From Lycium barbarum (taxonomy: Eukaryota > Streptophyta > Magnoliopsida > Solanales > Solanaceae), in assembly GCF_019175385.1 (NCBI RefSeq), contig NC_083339.1, positions 31,215,637-31,279,636 of the forward strand: 64,000 nucleotides of DNA. The letters are read 5' to 3'. The translations under genes and the position numbers were made by a program. Below are positions 24,145 to 35,418 of the stretch, in pieces. How positions within the stretch are numbered: the first letter of the stretch is position 1; every line of letters begins with the position of its first letter. The notes below the pieces were generated by a model. It did no database searches, was not told where the DNA came from, and saw nothing but the letters and a program-made list of their open reading frames with translations.

Positions 24145-26477
24145 TGGTAAGAGACTATATCCTCAAACTTATATCTAGTCAAAAGAGAGTTGAAAAGCTT
24201 ACTTGACCTGTGCATGCACTTAACAGTTTTGGTCATTTAAGTTTGCCAATAGTTAACACTTTTAGTCTCCGGCAAAATATTCATCGAACTCTGTCTGTTA
24301 GATTTAACGAGAACTATGAAAAATCAGGAAAATCAACGAGAACTCACATTTAAAGGTACATATTACTAAAAAGAAGGCTAAATACCTCGGGACAAAACCG
24401 ACGAACGTCCATCGGTTATAAAGAAAAAATCGAGAAAAAACCTACAAACTTGATAATGTCAGAAAGTAGTGCCTCGGAACACAAAAACCGACGGGCTCTG
24501 TCGGTTAAAACCGAGGGATTCCATTGGTTAGGTAACAGAGAAGGAAGGGCAAAAGTGAGGCAAACAGAAGAAAGGTCTACTAGAGCAGAAACCTGATAAA
24601 CAGAGGGTGGAAGAGAATCACACCCTGGGGATATCCTAACATTAAGTAGGAATGTTAATAGGCGTCATAGAGTGATTCAAATTTTGAATCTTACTGTGAG
24701 AACGGTGTGCCCGATTGAATGATGACAAGGGATGTGGAACCAATTGTGGAGTAAGATATTTATGCATGAGGGGTGACTTTACACAACATCTCTCCAAAGA
24801 ATTATAAAAGGACCAAGTGTTACCCTGTTATCAATATGTTGAGATGGCAGGGGACAATACTCCTATGGTAGTGTGAACTGATCAGAGAAGAGTATGAAAG
24901 GATTGACGTTGAACCTTAAGTTACAGTTTGATAAAAAAAAAAAAAAGTCAACGGTACTCTGAAATATGCTTAGAACGATTGTCCTATAAACGGAATCATT
25001 TGAGAAAAAGGGATGAGAAGTGAGGCGAAAGAAGAAACAAGGTTTGATTGTGAACGATCAACGAACTGACTTCATATTTATGTCAAGACAGCAACAAATG
25101 GAATTGCATCCCCGGTGGGTTACACAGTGAAGGTCCCAGGGAGAGGTTATTGAGGAAAGGTGAGCCAAGAGAGAGCGAGCTTGGGTATGATTTGCAAACG
25201 GAGTATAGAGAGGTTATGAGCTACATCGATGGAAATGGTGAACATACAGGACGGTCAATAGGTATTGATAGAAGCAATGAAAAGAACATTGAGGTGAGGA
25301 TAATTCCTTCATGGTTTAATAGCCATGGCAACAAAACGGTAACCAAAGAGACCACCAAAGAAATAGTCTTTGATTTTTCGAGGCAACGTGGCCGCCGGAG
25401 TCGTAAGAATGAGATAATAAAAGATATGGGCCGTAGAATGGAAGACGAGCGAAGAATTTAACATGGCAGTTGTACAACAATAAGGTGGATTACGAGGTAG
25501 AGTTAAAGGATGAGCATATAACGGATGAGCAGTATTAATCCCAAGAAGATACATCACATGAGTATTGCGGCTTCAGCTCAAGCGTATGGTAGACAAGGAT
25601 AAAAGGGTATTTCCATACAATAAGGGCTCATGCGAATGATTTTATAGTGAGGAGATACAAGCGATGATAGTAAGATTTGGATTAACGGGAGAAGTGAATG
25701 ATGGACTGAGACGGGAAGGCGAGTGAAATAGCCACTGCAAGCAAGTTGCATGAATGTGAAGTTCCAATGTCGCATAACAATTTAGGAAGTATTGTACATG
25801 GAAAGCCTTAAAGGCAGAATACTTGACTCAGAATTTGGTAATGCCTTTGCTAACGGAAAGATGCGGAGTTAACAATAGTAGAGGATTGAAATGGAAATGA
25901 ACTATTTGGAAGCATGTGAATACTTGACGGTAGCGACCTACAATGAAAAGGGACAAATATGCATGATCGTTTAGAAGAGGAAGTGTATGGGTGATACGAG
26001 AATTTCAGGCTTAGAGTACTCAAACACGAAGAAATTAAGACCGCATCGCTAAGTAAATGCAGTAAGATAGATTTAGATGAGAAACTGGAAGCGATAAGTG
26101 TGGGTAAAGAAGGTAATAAGGAGTAAATTTATGTACGAGGATTTCGTGGCACTAATCAAGAATAAGGATGGATCTAAAACTGAAAGGGGTGTTATGATTG
26201 TAAGGGATCATGTAGACTATTAGTGGATATCGTTAGGCTAAAATACTCGGTTCTCTATAGATGCCTGAAGATTAATATATTTCGAGAGACGTGGGAAAGA
26301 TAGATCATCCTAGTAAACCTCCATTTTGGAATAGATAAGCAGATAGAGCTCGTTTTCTAACTTCCCAAGGTATGTTAGAACACGTACGTTAGACGTTTAA
26401 GAAAGGTGAAAGAACCTATCAAGATGGTTTAGAATTGATATATACAGGTGGTCACATAAAGCTTGCAAGAATGAGAG
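24145..26477. other. Unresolved DNA, possibly degraded chromovirus interior
   Basis: It lies left of the 16.9-kb Tat element. After 43415 the same locus continues as the 3' end of a chromovirus, so its right part should be that element's interior. No conserved protease, RT or integrase motif is readable. About 24385-24525 has CCGAC...GTCGG motifs of the kind seen inside some CACTA transposons. The 103-codon frame at 25150-25461 has no ATG and no recognised domain. Confidence 0.4.
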
Positions 26478-27072
26478 GGTATTGTTGACACCCAATTTTG
26501 TCCCGTCTCTCTGCCAAAATACCTATTTTTAAGCTTCTAATATTTTTTGGAAAAAAATAAAAAATATATATTATGTTTACTATAATTATTAGCCTTTTAT
26601 CAATACCGCCATTGTATCATTCTATCAATTATTATTATTTACCGTATTTTATTATTATTATTATTATTACAGTTCACAATTTTTATCATTTTCAGTATTT
26701 TACCAGCTTACGCACACGCATCGCATTTATCTTTGCATAATTAAATAATAGTATTTATTTCAGTGTGGATTTTTCGAAATATTATTGCACGGCTATTATA
26801 ACGCTATTTTTATCCGAGCATTGATGATTGCATATCTCATGTCGAGCAATATTTTAACACAAGTTATTTAAATAAGTCCCTTATTCAAATTTAGAAAAAA
26901 ACAAACTATTTCTTGCACTCGGTCCGTATTTTGACTTACCGGACCCCAAATCGAAGTCCAATCAACTCATAAATATTTTTTTGTATCAGTCCATATTTTT
27001 GACTCAATTTTTAGACCAATCCATTTTTTAATTTATTAGCCATCCTTTTAATACCCGATCTAAAAAAATCAA

Positions 27073-27138
27073 CCCAGTCCATAAATGGACTGGGTCCGAC
27101 CCGTAGCAAACAAAATAAGGGAAACCCTTAGGTTTCCC
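27073..27138 (+). promoter_or_regulatory. Two consecutive perfect hairpins in U3
   Basis: The first has arms CCCAGTCCAT and ATGGACTGGG around AA (27073-27094). The second has arms GGGAAACC and GGTTTCCC around CTTA (27119-27138). Both are conserved in the 3' LTR (about 39695-39760). They lie about 0.4 kb before the TATA box. A regulatory role is only inferred. Confidence 0.6.
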
Positions 27139-27519
27139 CTCATCTTTTCCTCCTCCGCCGTTTCCCTTCATCCTAATCCTCCCCATTTTTTCACCGCTCC
27201 TCACCGCCTTCCACCGTGCCTCCTCCACCTCCCCATCGCCACCTCACTGCTTCATCTCCTCCCCTATTTCCCCATTTCCGCCACATATTCCCTCCATTAT
27301 CGTCCTCTCTGACACCTCTATCACACCACCACTCATCACGTTACCCCCACTGCCACTTCACGCCGCTGTCCTCGCCACTTCACCTTGTCTCCACCCACGC
27401 GTCTGACACCTCCACTACCTCTACCACTCCCACGTTCTGTTCCCCACGCCCACTGTCATCTCCACTCTTAGTTGTCCCCCGCTCCTCTCTCTATCTTTTT
27501 TTTTAACACAAAAAAAACC

Positions 27520-27527
27520 TATAAATA
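27520..27527 (+). promoter_or_regulatory. LTR TATA box
   Basis: TATAAATA sits after a 300-base C-rich tract, about 1.04 kb into the LTR. It is the best core promoter candidate for the genomic transcript. The same text is at 40142-40149 in the 3' LTR. Confidence 0.65.
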
Positions 27528-30255
27528 GTCATGGAGTAGGTTCGGAAATGGGGGATTTTCGATCGACAAAACCCCAAGAATTGAAACCTTAAAATCGCGA
27601 AAATTCCCCAAGAATCGAAGTTGTTGAATCGTCAAATCTCCCTTGAGAATACGTGTCTTAATGTTCGAGCATACACAAGCTCGAATTTCAAAGTGTTTGA
27701 GTAGGTATCGAGACCTTCGTCTCACTTCGCTGTGCCATTAAAAGGTGATTTTCCTATCGTTGGCATGTTCGTCTCAGTTTCTACGTTGATTTGGTATTGG
27801 TTGTTTTGTTAGTTTTATTTGAGATGTAAAGGATTTTTTTTTTTCTTTTTTTTTAGATTTTCGTATTACTCGCTGGTTCCATTATCCTGTTTCGATTATT
27901 GGTATTAGATAAATCGGGTTAACAAGCCCTTTATTGGTTTCGTCCTAGAGAAATTAAGGTTTAGAGTAGTGTTTAAAATCCTTTCGACCGAGAAATATGC
28001 ATCATGACCTTTAGGTACATAGTATGACTACTCGGGGTATTTTGAATCTCTGAACATGTATGAAAGTTTTGCTTGGGAACTCAATGTGGTAATAAAGTAT
28101 ACATTGTTCTATATTGGAATTGCAGTCATATTGAGGTAGCTACCGGTCTCGTTGTCTCTGTTCGTAGACCATGTAAGATAAAACCTCATTAGTGAAGTAT
28201 TTAAAGGTAGGAGTATGCTAAGAACAATTCTGTTGAGGTCCTATATCATGGTTTTGGTTTATGATGCCTTGCAAAGCACAGGCTTTCGAGATCATATGTT
28301 ATAGAGACTTTGACTAATAGATTGAATTTGAGTATACAATAGATGGATTCTAATCATAAATTCTTCATTGGGTTTCCCCTTCACCGATCTGTTAAACTGA
28401 ATTCTGGAGCATCTGTTTGAGGAGGGTTGTGAGAATTGAATGTTAGATGAGATCTTTTCATCAAGTTCACTCTTCATCATATTATGTATTGACTTTTCCT
28501 CTTTATGTTTTGAAACACTGCATTTGCACAGAAAAATCATGTGTAGGTTCTGTCTTCATACGTAAATGAATCTGTCTTACAGAAAATATTGTATCCTTTT
28601 TCCTTTCAAAGAGATAAATGCTTTTTTTTAGTATCAAATTGGGTCTTTAGTTTGTCCCAGTTCAGTTAATTCAGGATAGGATGCCATTTTTGCGAAGGAG
28701 CTCATATTCTGCTAGGAGTATAACTGAGAGTAGCATGTTAGAATCACACTTGATGTTTATACTCCTAAGGGTCCATCATATTGTTATATCTTTGGCTGCT
28801 GAAGTTTAAGTGTGTGTGTGTGTTTTTTTACTTCAGCTGGGTGACTGAAGATGTTGATTAAATCTGTTTAAACAACTAAATTGCAATACGTTTATGTTCC
28901 GTTTTTTTTTAGTGTTTGAAGCATTTTTCTTAACTATGGATGTTGCACTATCACATCCTATATTTGGATTCAGTCCCCTTCTTATTCTGTTAGTATTGTG
29001 TTAGTTTCTGAATCCTTTGTTCCATATGTGTTGGCTGCATAATACTGAATATCCATTCATACATTAATATTCCCTTTCCTCCTATCGCTATGTTAAACGT
29101 CATTATGAACATATTGTTCCTGTATTTCTGAAGATATTTCAATCTGTCAAGGTACTGTAAGAACTTCATAAATGTATGTTGGATGGATTGCTTGTGTATA
29201 CTTCAAATATACACAATCTGCTGAATTATTTTTTAGCTTATATCCTACCCGTTTAACGTTATTTATCGATCGTATACTAATTCTCTTCTTTTCATTTTTT
29301 GCATGACCCTCGCACACGAGTCCGAGGAACTTATCTCCTTTTGCATTCGGTGTTGGGCCAAGGCCCAACGAAATACTATCCCCCTCTGTCCAGTTTCTGA
29401 TCATAGTAAAGAAGACAAAAAATATTGAGCCGTGGTCTCTGCGACAACAACAGATTTGCGGCATTTTCTTTTAATGGGCTGAGCCCATTTTAAATTATTG
29501 ATTCCTCACTTATTTTGTGCTTATTAATTTGTATTATGCCACTAACTCTTTGTTTATTTTATTTTGTTAACCTAGATAAATCCTAATGAATTAATAGGTT
29601 TAGTTTAGTAAGGGATAGCTAGTTTAAGGAAAGCTAACAATCAATTCCATAAGTTCATTCTCTTCTTTTTATGTTAAAACTGTTTATAATGTCTAATATT
29701 ATTTTATTTGGAACAATTAATTTGCAAAATAACATGATTATATACTTAAGATAAAGAATCATATTTTATCCTTACTATTTTAAAATTTCAAATGTCATTA
29801 ATACACAAAATATGAATCCGAGTATATTTTATAAACATTTTTAAAATTTACTCAATTATATATATATTTTTACTGAAATTGGCTAAACAAAGCGGATAAA
29901 GAAAGAGAAATAAAACTCCCTTCTTTTGTATCCTATTTACAAAGATAAGTTTATCACCATATTCATATGACGTAATCTTATTCAAAGATCCAAATTTGAT
30001 AAGCCTCTTTCTTGAAAGTTATCACGTTATATGCAAACTATTACATTTTATACAAATCTTATGTAACATTTTATGTAAAAGTTTAGCCACATTTATAAAT
30101 CTTCTTAAAATGACATTTTTATCTTAACAATGCTTGTAAGTTTATTTCATGCAAATTATCATATTTCCTATAAATTTTGTTAAATAGTATCTTCAGTAGG
30201 GCTTTATCAATATTTTCAAGTCTCATTTAACATTTAAAATCGTCTTTTATGCACG

Positions 30256-30290
<35 letters not shown>

Positions 30291-30787
30291 TTCCTTTACA
30301 AGTATTATTTTAGACAACTCTGTTATACTTTCGTCTTAAAACCATAACAACATTTATAAGATTATATTTTCAAAATGTCATTTAAAGTCTCTTTTATACA
30401 AATTATTGTATTTTTGTAAATATCATTTTAATTAACATTATTTTCTTTTAAAACTCTAGCAATATTTGAAGTCATTTTCTATTTTTTTTAAGTATTACAT
30501 TTAACATAAAAAATAATTAACCTAAGTTAGTCGGATAACCGTAAGTTAACGGATTCTAAAGGATGCCTAACCCCTTCCCTTTAGGATAATATAGAGCCCT
30601 TACCTAGAATCACACTGGTTAAGCAGACTATTAATTGAGGTTTAGTTTTAACTTTGCCTTAGTTAATCTCTAGGTGTCCTAATTCACCGTTAAACTAATT
30701 AGGTGGCGACTCCTTAAAACAAGCAATTTAGGAATCACCAATATGTTGTACTCCGCTCTAACCCGGTTAAAAGGGGGTATAACAGCT

Positions 30788-30805
30788 TGGCGACTCTGCT
30801 GGGGA
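30788..30805 (+). other. Primer-binding site, tRNA-Arg type
   Basis: TGGCGACTCTGCTGGGGA starts four bases after the 5' LTR. It is complementary to the 3' end of a plant tRNA-Arg (acceptor beginning GACUC), the primer typical of Ogre/Tat elements. tRNA identity is from family knowledge; a database comparison was not possible. Confidence 0.85.
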
Positions 30806-31806
30806 CTTTAGGCTCTAACCATAACAACTTAGGTTAATAAATAATTTGTGAGATATTTTGTTTGTTTTATTTTATTTTGCCTGTATTGTAGTTTTATATG
30901 ATTTCAAGTATTATTGTTCCATTCCTTATTTGCATTTTTTTGTTCTATGTAATATGTATATTACTGTTTTCCTTAAATTGGCATTCCGTTCATATTTTTT
31001 CTCCACTCCTGGAAAATTCACACATATTCACACACTTAAAGCGGCTTCGCAGTTTGCGCCCGTGCACTACTAAATTACCCCTTTAGTTGGATTTGTCTTG
31101 TGGATTTAGTCGATCGGCGGTGCAGTCGACGGCCACGGACTTTCCACTTCCAAGTTGTCCGCTTGGGGGAGCCTTGTGTCATAGGAAAACCATTCTTAGT
31201 CTACCTAGGGTAGAGCGAAACCAAAACCTTGTAAGGACATGCATCATTTTAAACCTAGGAAGCTTAATACCCTTGGTGTATTAAGTTCATTAGTCAACCT
31301 TACCAAATGTCCAAATGAGTCTATGACTCTAAGTGACACTACTCACTATCTATGTGCATTATTTGAAGGACAAATATGTGGAATATGTGGACCTAATACT
31401 CTATAGATAAATATTTCAAGGAAACTGACATTTTGTTGCAGGTTGCCGTGGAGCATTAATTAATGCCGGAGGTTGAAGACAACCGAAGGAAATTAGTGAA
31501 GTTGAAGTATTAGATATCTTAGGTTGATTTTGAGATGTATTATTGGCATGTAATAATTTTTATTCTTGCAAATTACTTTTAGGAGGAGTTGTGGAATGAT
31601 ACATAAAAGACATGATTGTCCTTCAAATATTCGTTAGGCCTACCTCTGGCATAAAGAGGTCCCTTGCATTATAAAACGCGATGTATTATGTGCAATAATG
31701 TGTTTATATGCAATAATATGTCCTTACCGTATACTGACTCATTTTCTTTTTTTCTTTTTCTTGTTTTATCTTTTTTCTTTTTAAAATTTATTTTCAAAAT
31801 AAAAGG
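30806..31806 (+). other. Leader (5' UTR) of the Tat element
   Basis: Non-coding stretch of 1 kb between the PBS and the Gag frame. The short frames at 30858-31284 are not recognisable. The Gag frame is open from 31807 without an ATG until 31924, so either translation starts at 31924 or a spliced leader supplies the start. Confidence 0.6.
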
Positions 31807-33126
31807 TTGACTTGTGCTAAAGGGGAACTGGCGGAGCATCCATATTTCACACGGTCTAGAGCCAAAAAATCAGACTCTGACTCATCACTAATCATCTGGT
31901 TAACTAAAAAGACTCGTTCTAAAATGGAGCAAAGTTTGATCAATGCAACCACTTCATCTGAGCCATCTCTTAGTTTACCGATCACGAGTGATCCCACATC
32001 CTCCAAAGAATCAGAAACACATTTGGAGACCATTGCTCGTCTGGAGCGACGAGTTGCCGAACTAAGTCATATGGTACTTCACAACCGGTCATTTTCTCAA
32101 ACGCCACCACATATGACTCCATCTCATGGGGTTCGTCAGACTTTGCCTATGCCACCTCCATTCCCAAATTTGGACGAATTTAACCAAGCAAATTATTTTA
32201 CCACTTCTCAGCCAGTTCGTTCCGAACACCTCACTCAAAATGCTCCCTTTTTATTTACAACCACCTCTTCAAAAGCTCAATTCATACCGCCAGCACATGA
32301 CACACATCAAGCTCCGCCAGTGTATACTTATACCACAGCTCCACCCATGACACAGATTCAAGGACAATGTCGCACAGATGTTGATCATTATGTCGAAGTT
32401 GAAAATGAGGCACGGTCAGTTAATGATGAAATGATAAATAGAAAGCTCAAAAGTTTGGAAGATGCCATGAGAAGTTTGCGTGGACTTGGTAGTAACCAAA
32501 GCGTGAGATATGAAGAATTATGTGCATTTCCTGAGGTAGAATTGCCACCAGGTTACAAGATCCCAAAATTTGAGAAGTTTGATGGGTCGGGAAACCCTTT
32601 CTTTCATTTGAAAGTTTATTGTGAAAAGTTGATTGGCGTAGGAAAGAATGAAGGGATAAGAGTCAAACTATTCAATCAGAGTTTGAGTGGAAAAGCCTTG
32701 GAGTGGTATTCTAAGCAAGATACAACCAAATGGCGTACTTGGGATGATTTGGCAAATGCTTTTGTGGATCACTACAAGTTTCATGTTGAGATCGCTCCTG
32801 ACAGAATCTCAATTACAAAGTTGAAGAAGAAGTTCACCGAATCATTTCGAGAATATGCTATACGGTGGAGGGAAGAAGCATCTAGGGTACACCCACCCAT
32901 GGAGGAGACAGAAATGGTTACTTTCTTCATTCAAGCACTAGAACCGGAATACTATGAACGTTTGGTGACAATGAGTGGAAAAACTTTTGCAGAAGTGATC
33001 AAAGCTGGGGACATGATCGAAGATGGCATTAAGACAGGGAGAATAACAAGTCTAGCAGCTTTGCAGTCTACCAGTAGGGCTATACAAACTGGTACTCTCG
33101 GAAATGGAAAGAAAAAAGAGAAATAA
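31807..33126 (+). CDS. Gag (capsid part) of the Tat element, ends at in-frame TAA
   Basis: Gag forms the cytoplasmic virus-like particle that packages element RNA. The open stretch is 439 codons and the first ATG is at 31924 (codon 40). Before it the frame already reads a Tat-like basic start (HPYFTRSRAKK), hinting at an upstream start or splice. Residues about 70-90 can form a coiled coil. A Pro/Thr-rich linker follows. From about residue 254 (FEKFDG) to 420 lies the Retrotrans_gag core, with LSGKALEWY and FREYAIRWREEA as landmarks. The frame ends at TAA (33124-33126), but the same frame continues as nucleocapsid and protease, so the stop splits an ancestral polyprotein. No frameshift is seen. 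Identity as Ty3/gypsy Gag is firm. Confidence 0.9.
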   Translation: MTCAKGELAEHPYFTRSRAKKSDSDSSLIIWLTKKTRSKMEQSLINATTSSEPSLSLPITSDPTSSKESETHLETIARLERRVAELSHMVLHNRSFSQTPPHMTPSHGVRQTLPMPPPFPNLDEFNQANYFTTSQPVRSEHLTQNAPFLFTTTSSKAQFIPPAHDTHQAPPVYTYTTAPPMTQIQGQCRTDVDHYVEVENEARSVNDEMINRKLKSLEDAMRSLRGLGSNQSVRYEELCAFPEVELPPGYKIPKFEKFDGSGNPFFHLKVYCEKLIGVGKNEGIRVKLFNQSLSGKALEWYSKQDTTKWRTWDDLANAFVDHYKFHVEIAPDRISITKLKKKFTESFREYAIRWREEASRVHPPMEETEMVTFFIQALEPEYYERLVTMSGKTFAEVIKAGDMIEDGIKTGRITSLAALQSTSRAIQTGTLGNGKKKEK

Positions 33127-33873
33127 GCAGCATCGGTGATGGCCTTGGGAAACACATCATACCGCCATCAACGACCACCGCGACACCAGCCTAACGCTCA
33201 CCACTTACAATATTTCCAATATTCTCCACATCCCTACGACCAAGCTTTGTCATATTACCAACCTCAATCACCACAAATATCCTACCCTGTTTACAACACA
33301 CAACCAGCATATCGAGCTCCACGACCACCAACATATCCAGCTCCACCATCACAAACTCATCATCCAAACAATGCATCCGCACCTCGCCCAAATAAACCGT
33401 TCCGCAATTTCACACCATTGGGAGAACCACTGAGCGTTGTTTTCGAAAGACTGCAAGCTTCAGGCTTAGTATATCCTGTGGAAGGTAGAATTCCAGATCC
33501 ATTACCCAGAAGCTTTGATCCCACTAAAACATGTGCATATCATTCGGGGGTAAAAGGCCATTCCACTGATCGTTGTTACGCATTGAAGCATAAGGTTGAG
33601 GATCTTATTGAAGCAAAACAAATCACGGTCAAACCACCAACACCAAATGTGGTTAACAATCCACTCCCGACCCATGATGGGGCCACGATAAATATGATTG
33701 GAATAGATGAAAATGTTGACGACCCAGCCGAATTTATAGTGCCTGTGGATCGTGTGGAGGATCATGATTTTGTAGCCGTTGCTTCTCCGGCTGTAGTGAT
33801 AAGGGGTTGTGTGCCTGTCGAGATATTAGGAGCTTCATCAACGCCTGTGGAAGTAGTTCAAGCACCAAATTAG
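33127..33873 (+). CDS. Gag C-terminal part with Tat zinc knuckle, bounded by stops
   Basis: This continues the Gag frame after the TAA at 33124. The first half is very rich in Pro, Tyr, Gln and His and probably disordered. A zinc knuckle of the Tat type, CAYHSGVKGHSTDRC, lies at 33532-33576 followed by the LKHKVEDLI helix, as in other Tat Gags, where it binds the genomic RNA. The frame ends at TAG (33871-33873), again without loss of frame into the protease part. The first in-frame ATGs are at 33136-33141, but whether this piece is translated on its own is unknown. Confidence 0.8.
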   Translation, partial: AASVMALGNTSYRHQRPPRHQPNAHHLQYFQYSPHPYDQALSYYQPQSPQISYPVYNTQPAYRAPRPPTYPAPPSQTHHPNNASAPRPNKPFRNFTPLGEPLSVVFERLQASGLVYPVEGRIPDPLPRSFDPTKTCAYHSGVKGHSTDRCYALKHKVEDLIEAKQITVKPPTPNVVNNPLPTHDGATINMIGIDENVDDPAEFIVPVDRVEDHDFVAVASPAVVIRGCVPVEILGASSTPVEVVQAPN

Positions 33874-35220
33874 TTACCAGTGCTCGATACAAAAGCCGTA
33901 CCATGGAATTATCAACAAACTGTGATGGAATGTCGAGGAAAGGACACAATCACTGACAAGGTTAAGACATCAGGAATGACAAGGTCTGGAAGATGCTATT
34001 CTCCAGAAGAGCTAGTTAGATTGGGGCAAGTTAAGGAAGCCAATGTACCTCCCAAAAGGGTCGTGACTGAAACCGAAGCAGAAGAATTTTTGAGGAAGAT
34101 CAAGGCTAGTGAGTACTCAGTTGTGGATCAGTTGAAAAAGGCCAATGCTCAAATTCCTATTCTCTCTTTGCTTTTGAGTTCAGATATGCACAGGAATGCA
34201 TTGTTGAAGATCTTGAATGAAGCGTATGTTCCAAGCGAAACAACTAGTGAGGCGTTAGCTGGGATGATTGAGCGCGTACTTGACAGCCATCGAATCAGCT
34301 TCGATAATGAAGAATTGCCGCCGGAAGGATGCATGCATAACAAAGCACTCCATATAACTGTCAAGTGTCGTAACATGTTTGTGGCTAAGGTATTAGTTGA
34401 TGGGGGTTCTGGACTCAACATCTGTCCATTAACAAGTCTGAAGAAGATCGGATATAATGTTAGCGAGCTCAAGACCAGTGATATGAATATTCGAGCATTT
34501 GATGGGGCTCCAAGGCGTCCTATTGGGGAAATAGAGTTGAAAGTGTTGATTGGCCCTGTTGAATTCATTATGGACTTTCAAGTACTTGATATTTCCACGT
34601 CATACAATATGCTGTTAGGTAGGCCGTGGATTCATCTGGCTGGGGCTGTACCATCTACTTTGCACCAAACTGTCAAATTCGAGTGGGATCAACAACAAAT
34701 ATGTATACATGGAGAAGGAGACACGTCTTTCTATATAGAGCAATCCACCCCATTCATCGAGGCAGAAGGAGGTTTCGACGGAGCAGCTTACCACGCTTGG
34801 GAGGTTGTGAATGTCACTAAAGAGAGTGAAGTATGTCAAACTCAAGAGTTCAAAAGATCATGCGCCGCAATTATGGTTGCAAAAGAAATGGTGAGAAATG
34901 GGTACCAACCTGGATTTGGGCTAGGGAAAACACTAAATGGGCGAGTTGAGCCAGTCGTTCTCCCTACGCAACAGTTTACATTCGGTTTGGGATATGAGCC
35001 AACTGAGGAAGAAGTGAAGAAAGCACGAAAGAATAAAAGGGAGGAGATTGCATTGCCAAAACCTATTCCTACCATTGATCAAACTTTCTCAAAACCTTCA
35101 GATCTGATTGTTGAAGTTGCCTATGATGATATCGTGGAGGGAGTCAAGAACCTGTTCGTGGAAGATGAAGATGATCATGCTGCGATAATCAGAGACTTTG
35201 CTGAAATATTGACTTTATAG
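33874..35220 (+). CDS. Retropepsin-like protease with C-terminal G-patch
   Basis: Same frame as Gag, open to TAG at 35218-35220. Residue numbers count from 33880. A spacer of about 110 residues is followed by the retropepsin-like core. The loop VDGGSGLN (D174, codon at 34399) sits where D-T/S-G is expected, with Gly in the second position, a variant I recall from related plant Gag-Pol proteins. LLGRPWIH at about 225-232 matches the conserved C-terminal turn of this protease group. At 334-359 is a G-patch (NGYQPGFGLGK), a nucleic-acid-binding motif also attached to the protease of betaretroviruses. After the G-patch the frame ends in an acidic tail, and no RT follows. Protease activity is likely but not certain, given the G in the loop. 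Confidence 0.85.
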   Translation, partial: LPVLDTKAVPWNYQQTVMECRGKDTITDKVKTSGMTRSGRCYSPEELVRLGQVKEANVPPKRVVTETEAEEFLRKIKASEYSVVDQLKKANAQIPILSLLLSSDMHRNALLKILNEAYVPSETTSEALAGMIERVLDSHRISFDNEELPPEGCMHNKALHITVKCRNMFVAKVLVDGGSGLNICPLTSLKKIGYNVSELKTSDMNIRAFDGAPRRPIGEIELKVLIGPVEFIMDFQVLDISTSYNMLLGRPWIHLAGAVPSTLHQTVKFEWDQQQICIHGEGDTSFYIEQSTPFIEAEGGFDGAAYHAWEVVNVTKESEVCQTQEFKRSCAAIMVAKEMVRNGYQPGFGLGKTLNGRVEPVVLPTQQFTFGLGYEPTEEEVKKARKNKREEIALPKPIPTIDQTFSKPSDLIVEVAYDDIVEGVKNLFVEDEDDHAAIIRDFAEILTL

Positions 35221-35418
35221 GCTGCTGAGCCAGGACCTGAGTTGCAAAATTGAACTTCTATCTTAGCCCCGGTTCGTCGGGAGTTTCAGTTTTTAAGTTT
35301 AAATTTCCTTTTGTAGTAGGCCGGAGGCATCAACTAGAACATTTAGTTCCTTTTGTCATGTTGCCTCTATGTTTTGTTACGGCCTTTTTAAATTAAGATT
35401 TCTGTCATTTTGTTTGTA
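35221..35418 (+). other. Start of long 3' untranslated region
   Basis: Non-coding; no RT, RNase H or integrase motif here or in the following 3.7 kb up to the 3' LTR. Confidence 0.7.

Larger units (their letters stand above)
26483..30784 (+). repeat. 5' LTR of the Tat element (4302 bp)
   Basis: U3 carries two perfect hairpins (27073-27094 and 27119-27138), a C-rich stretch (about 27130-27500) and a TATA box (27520-27527). Downstream lie the GGGCC palindromes at 29352-29369 and 29473-29489 and a (TTA)n microsatellite at about 30258-30291. The LTR 3' signature GGTGGCGACTCC lies at about 30702, then about 80 bases to the end. Frames in the C-rich stretch and on the minus strand are not genes. 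Confidence 0.95.

Noticed and set aside
24385..24525. CACTA transposon
   Set aside because: CCGAC...GTCGG motifs are suggestive, but no CACTA terminus or 3-bp duplication was found.
25150..25461. 103-codon frame
   Set aside because: No ATG start, no recognised domain, inside degraded element sequence.
27085..27506. Proline/serine-rich frames of 75-96 codons, also at 39707-40128
   Set aside because: They lie in the C-rich U3 of both LTRs, upstream of the TATA box, and have no domain.
29147..29464. 105-codon minus-strand frame, also at 41768-42085
   Set aside because: It is present only because the LTR is duplicated; no start context, domain or conservation evidence.
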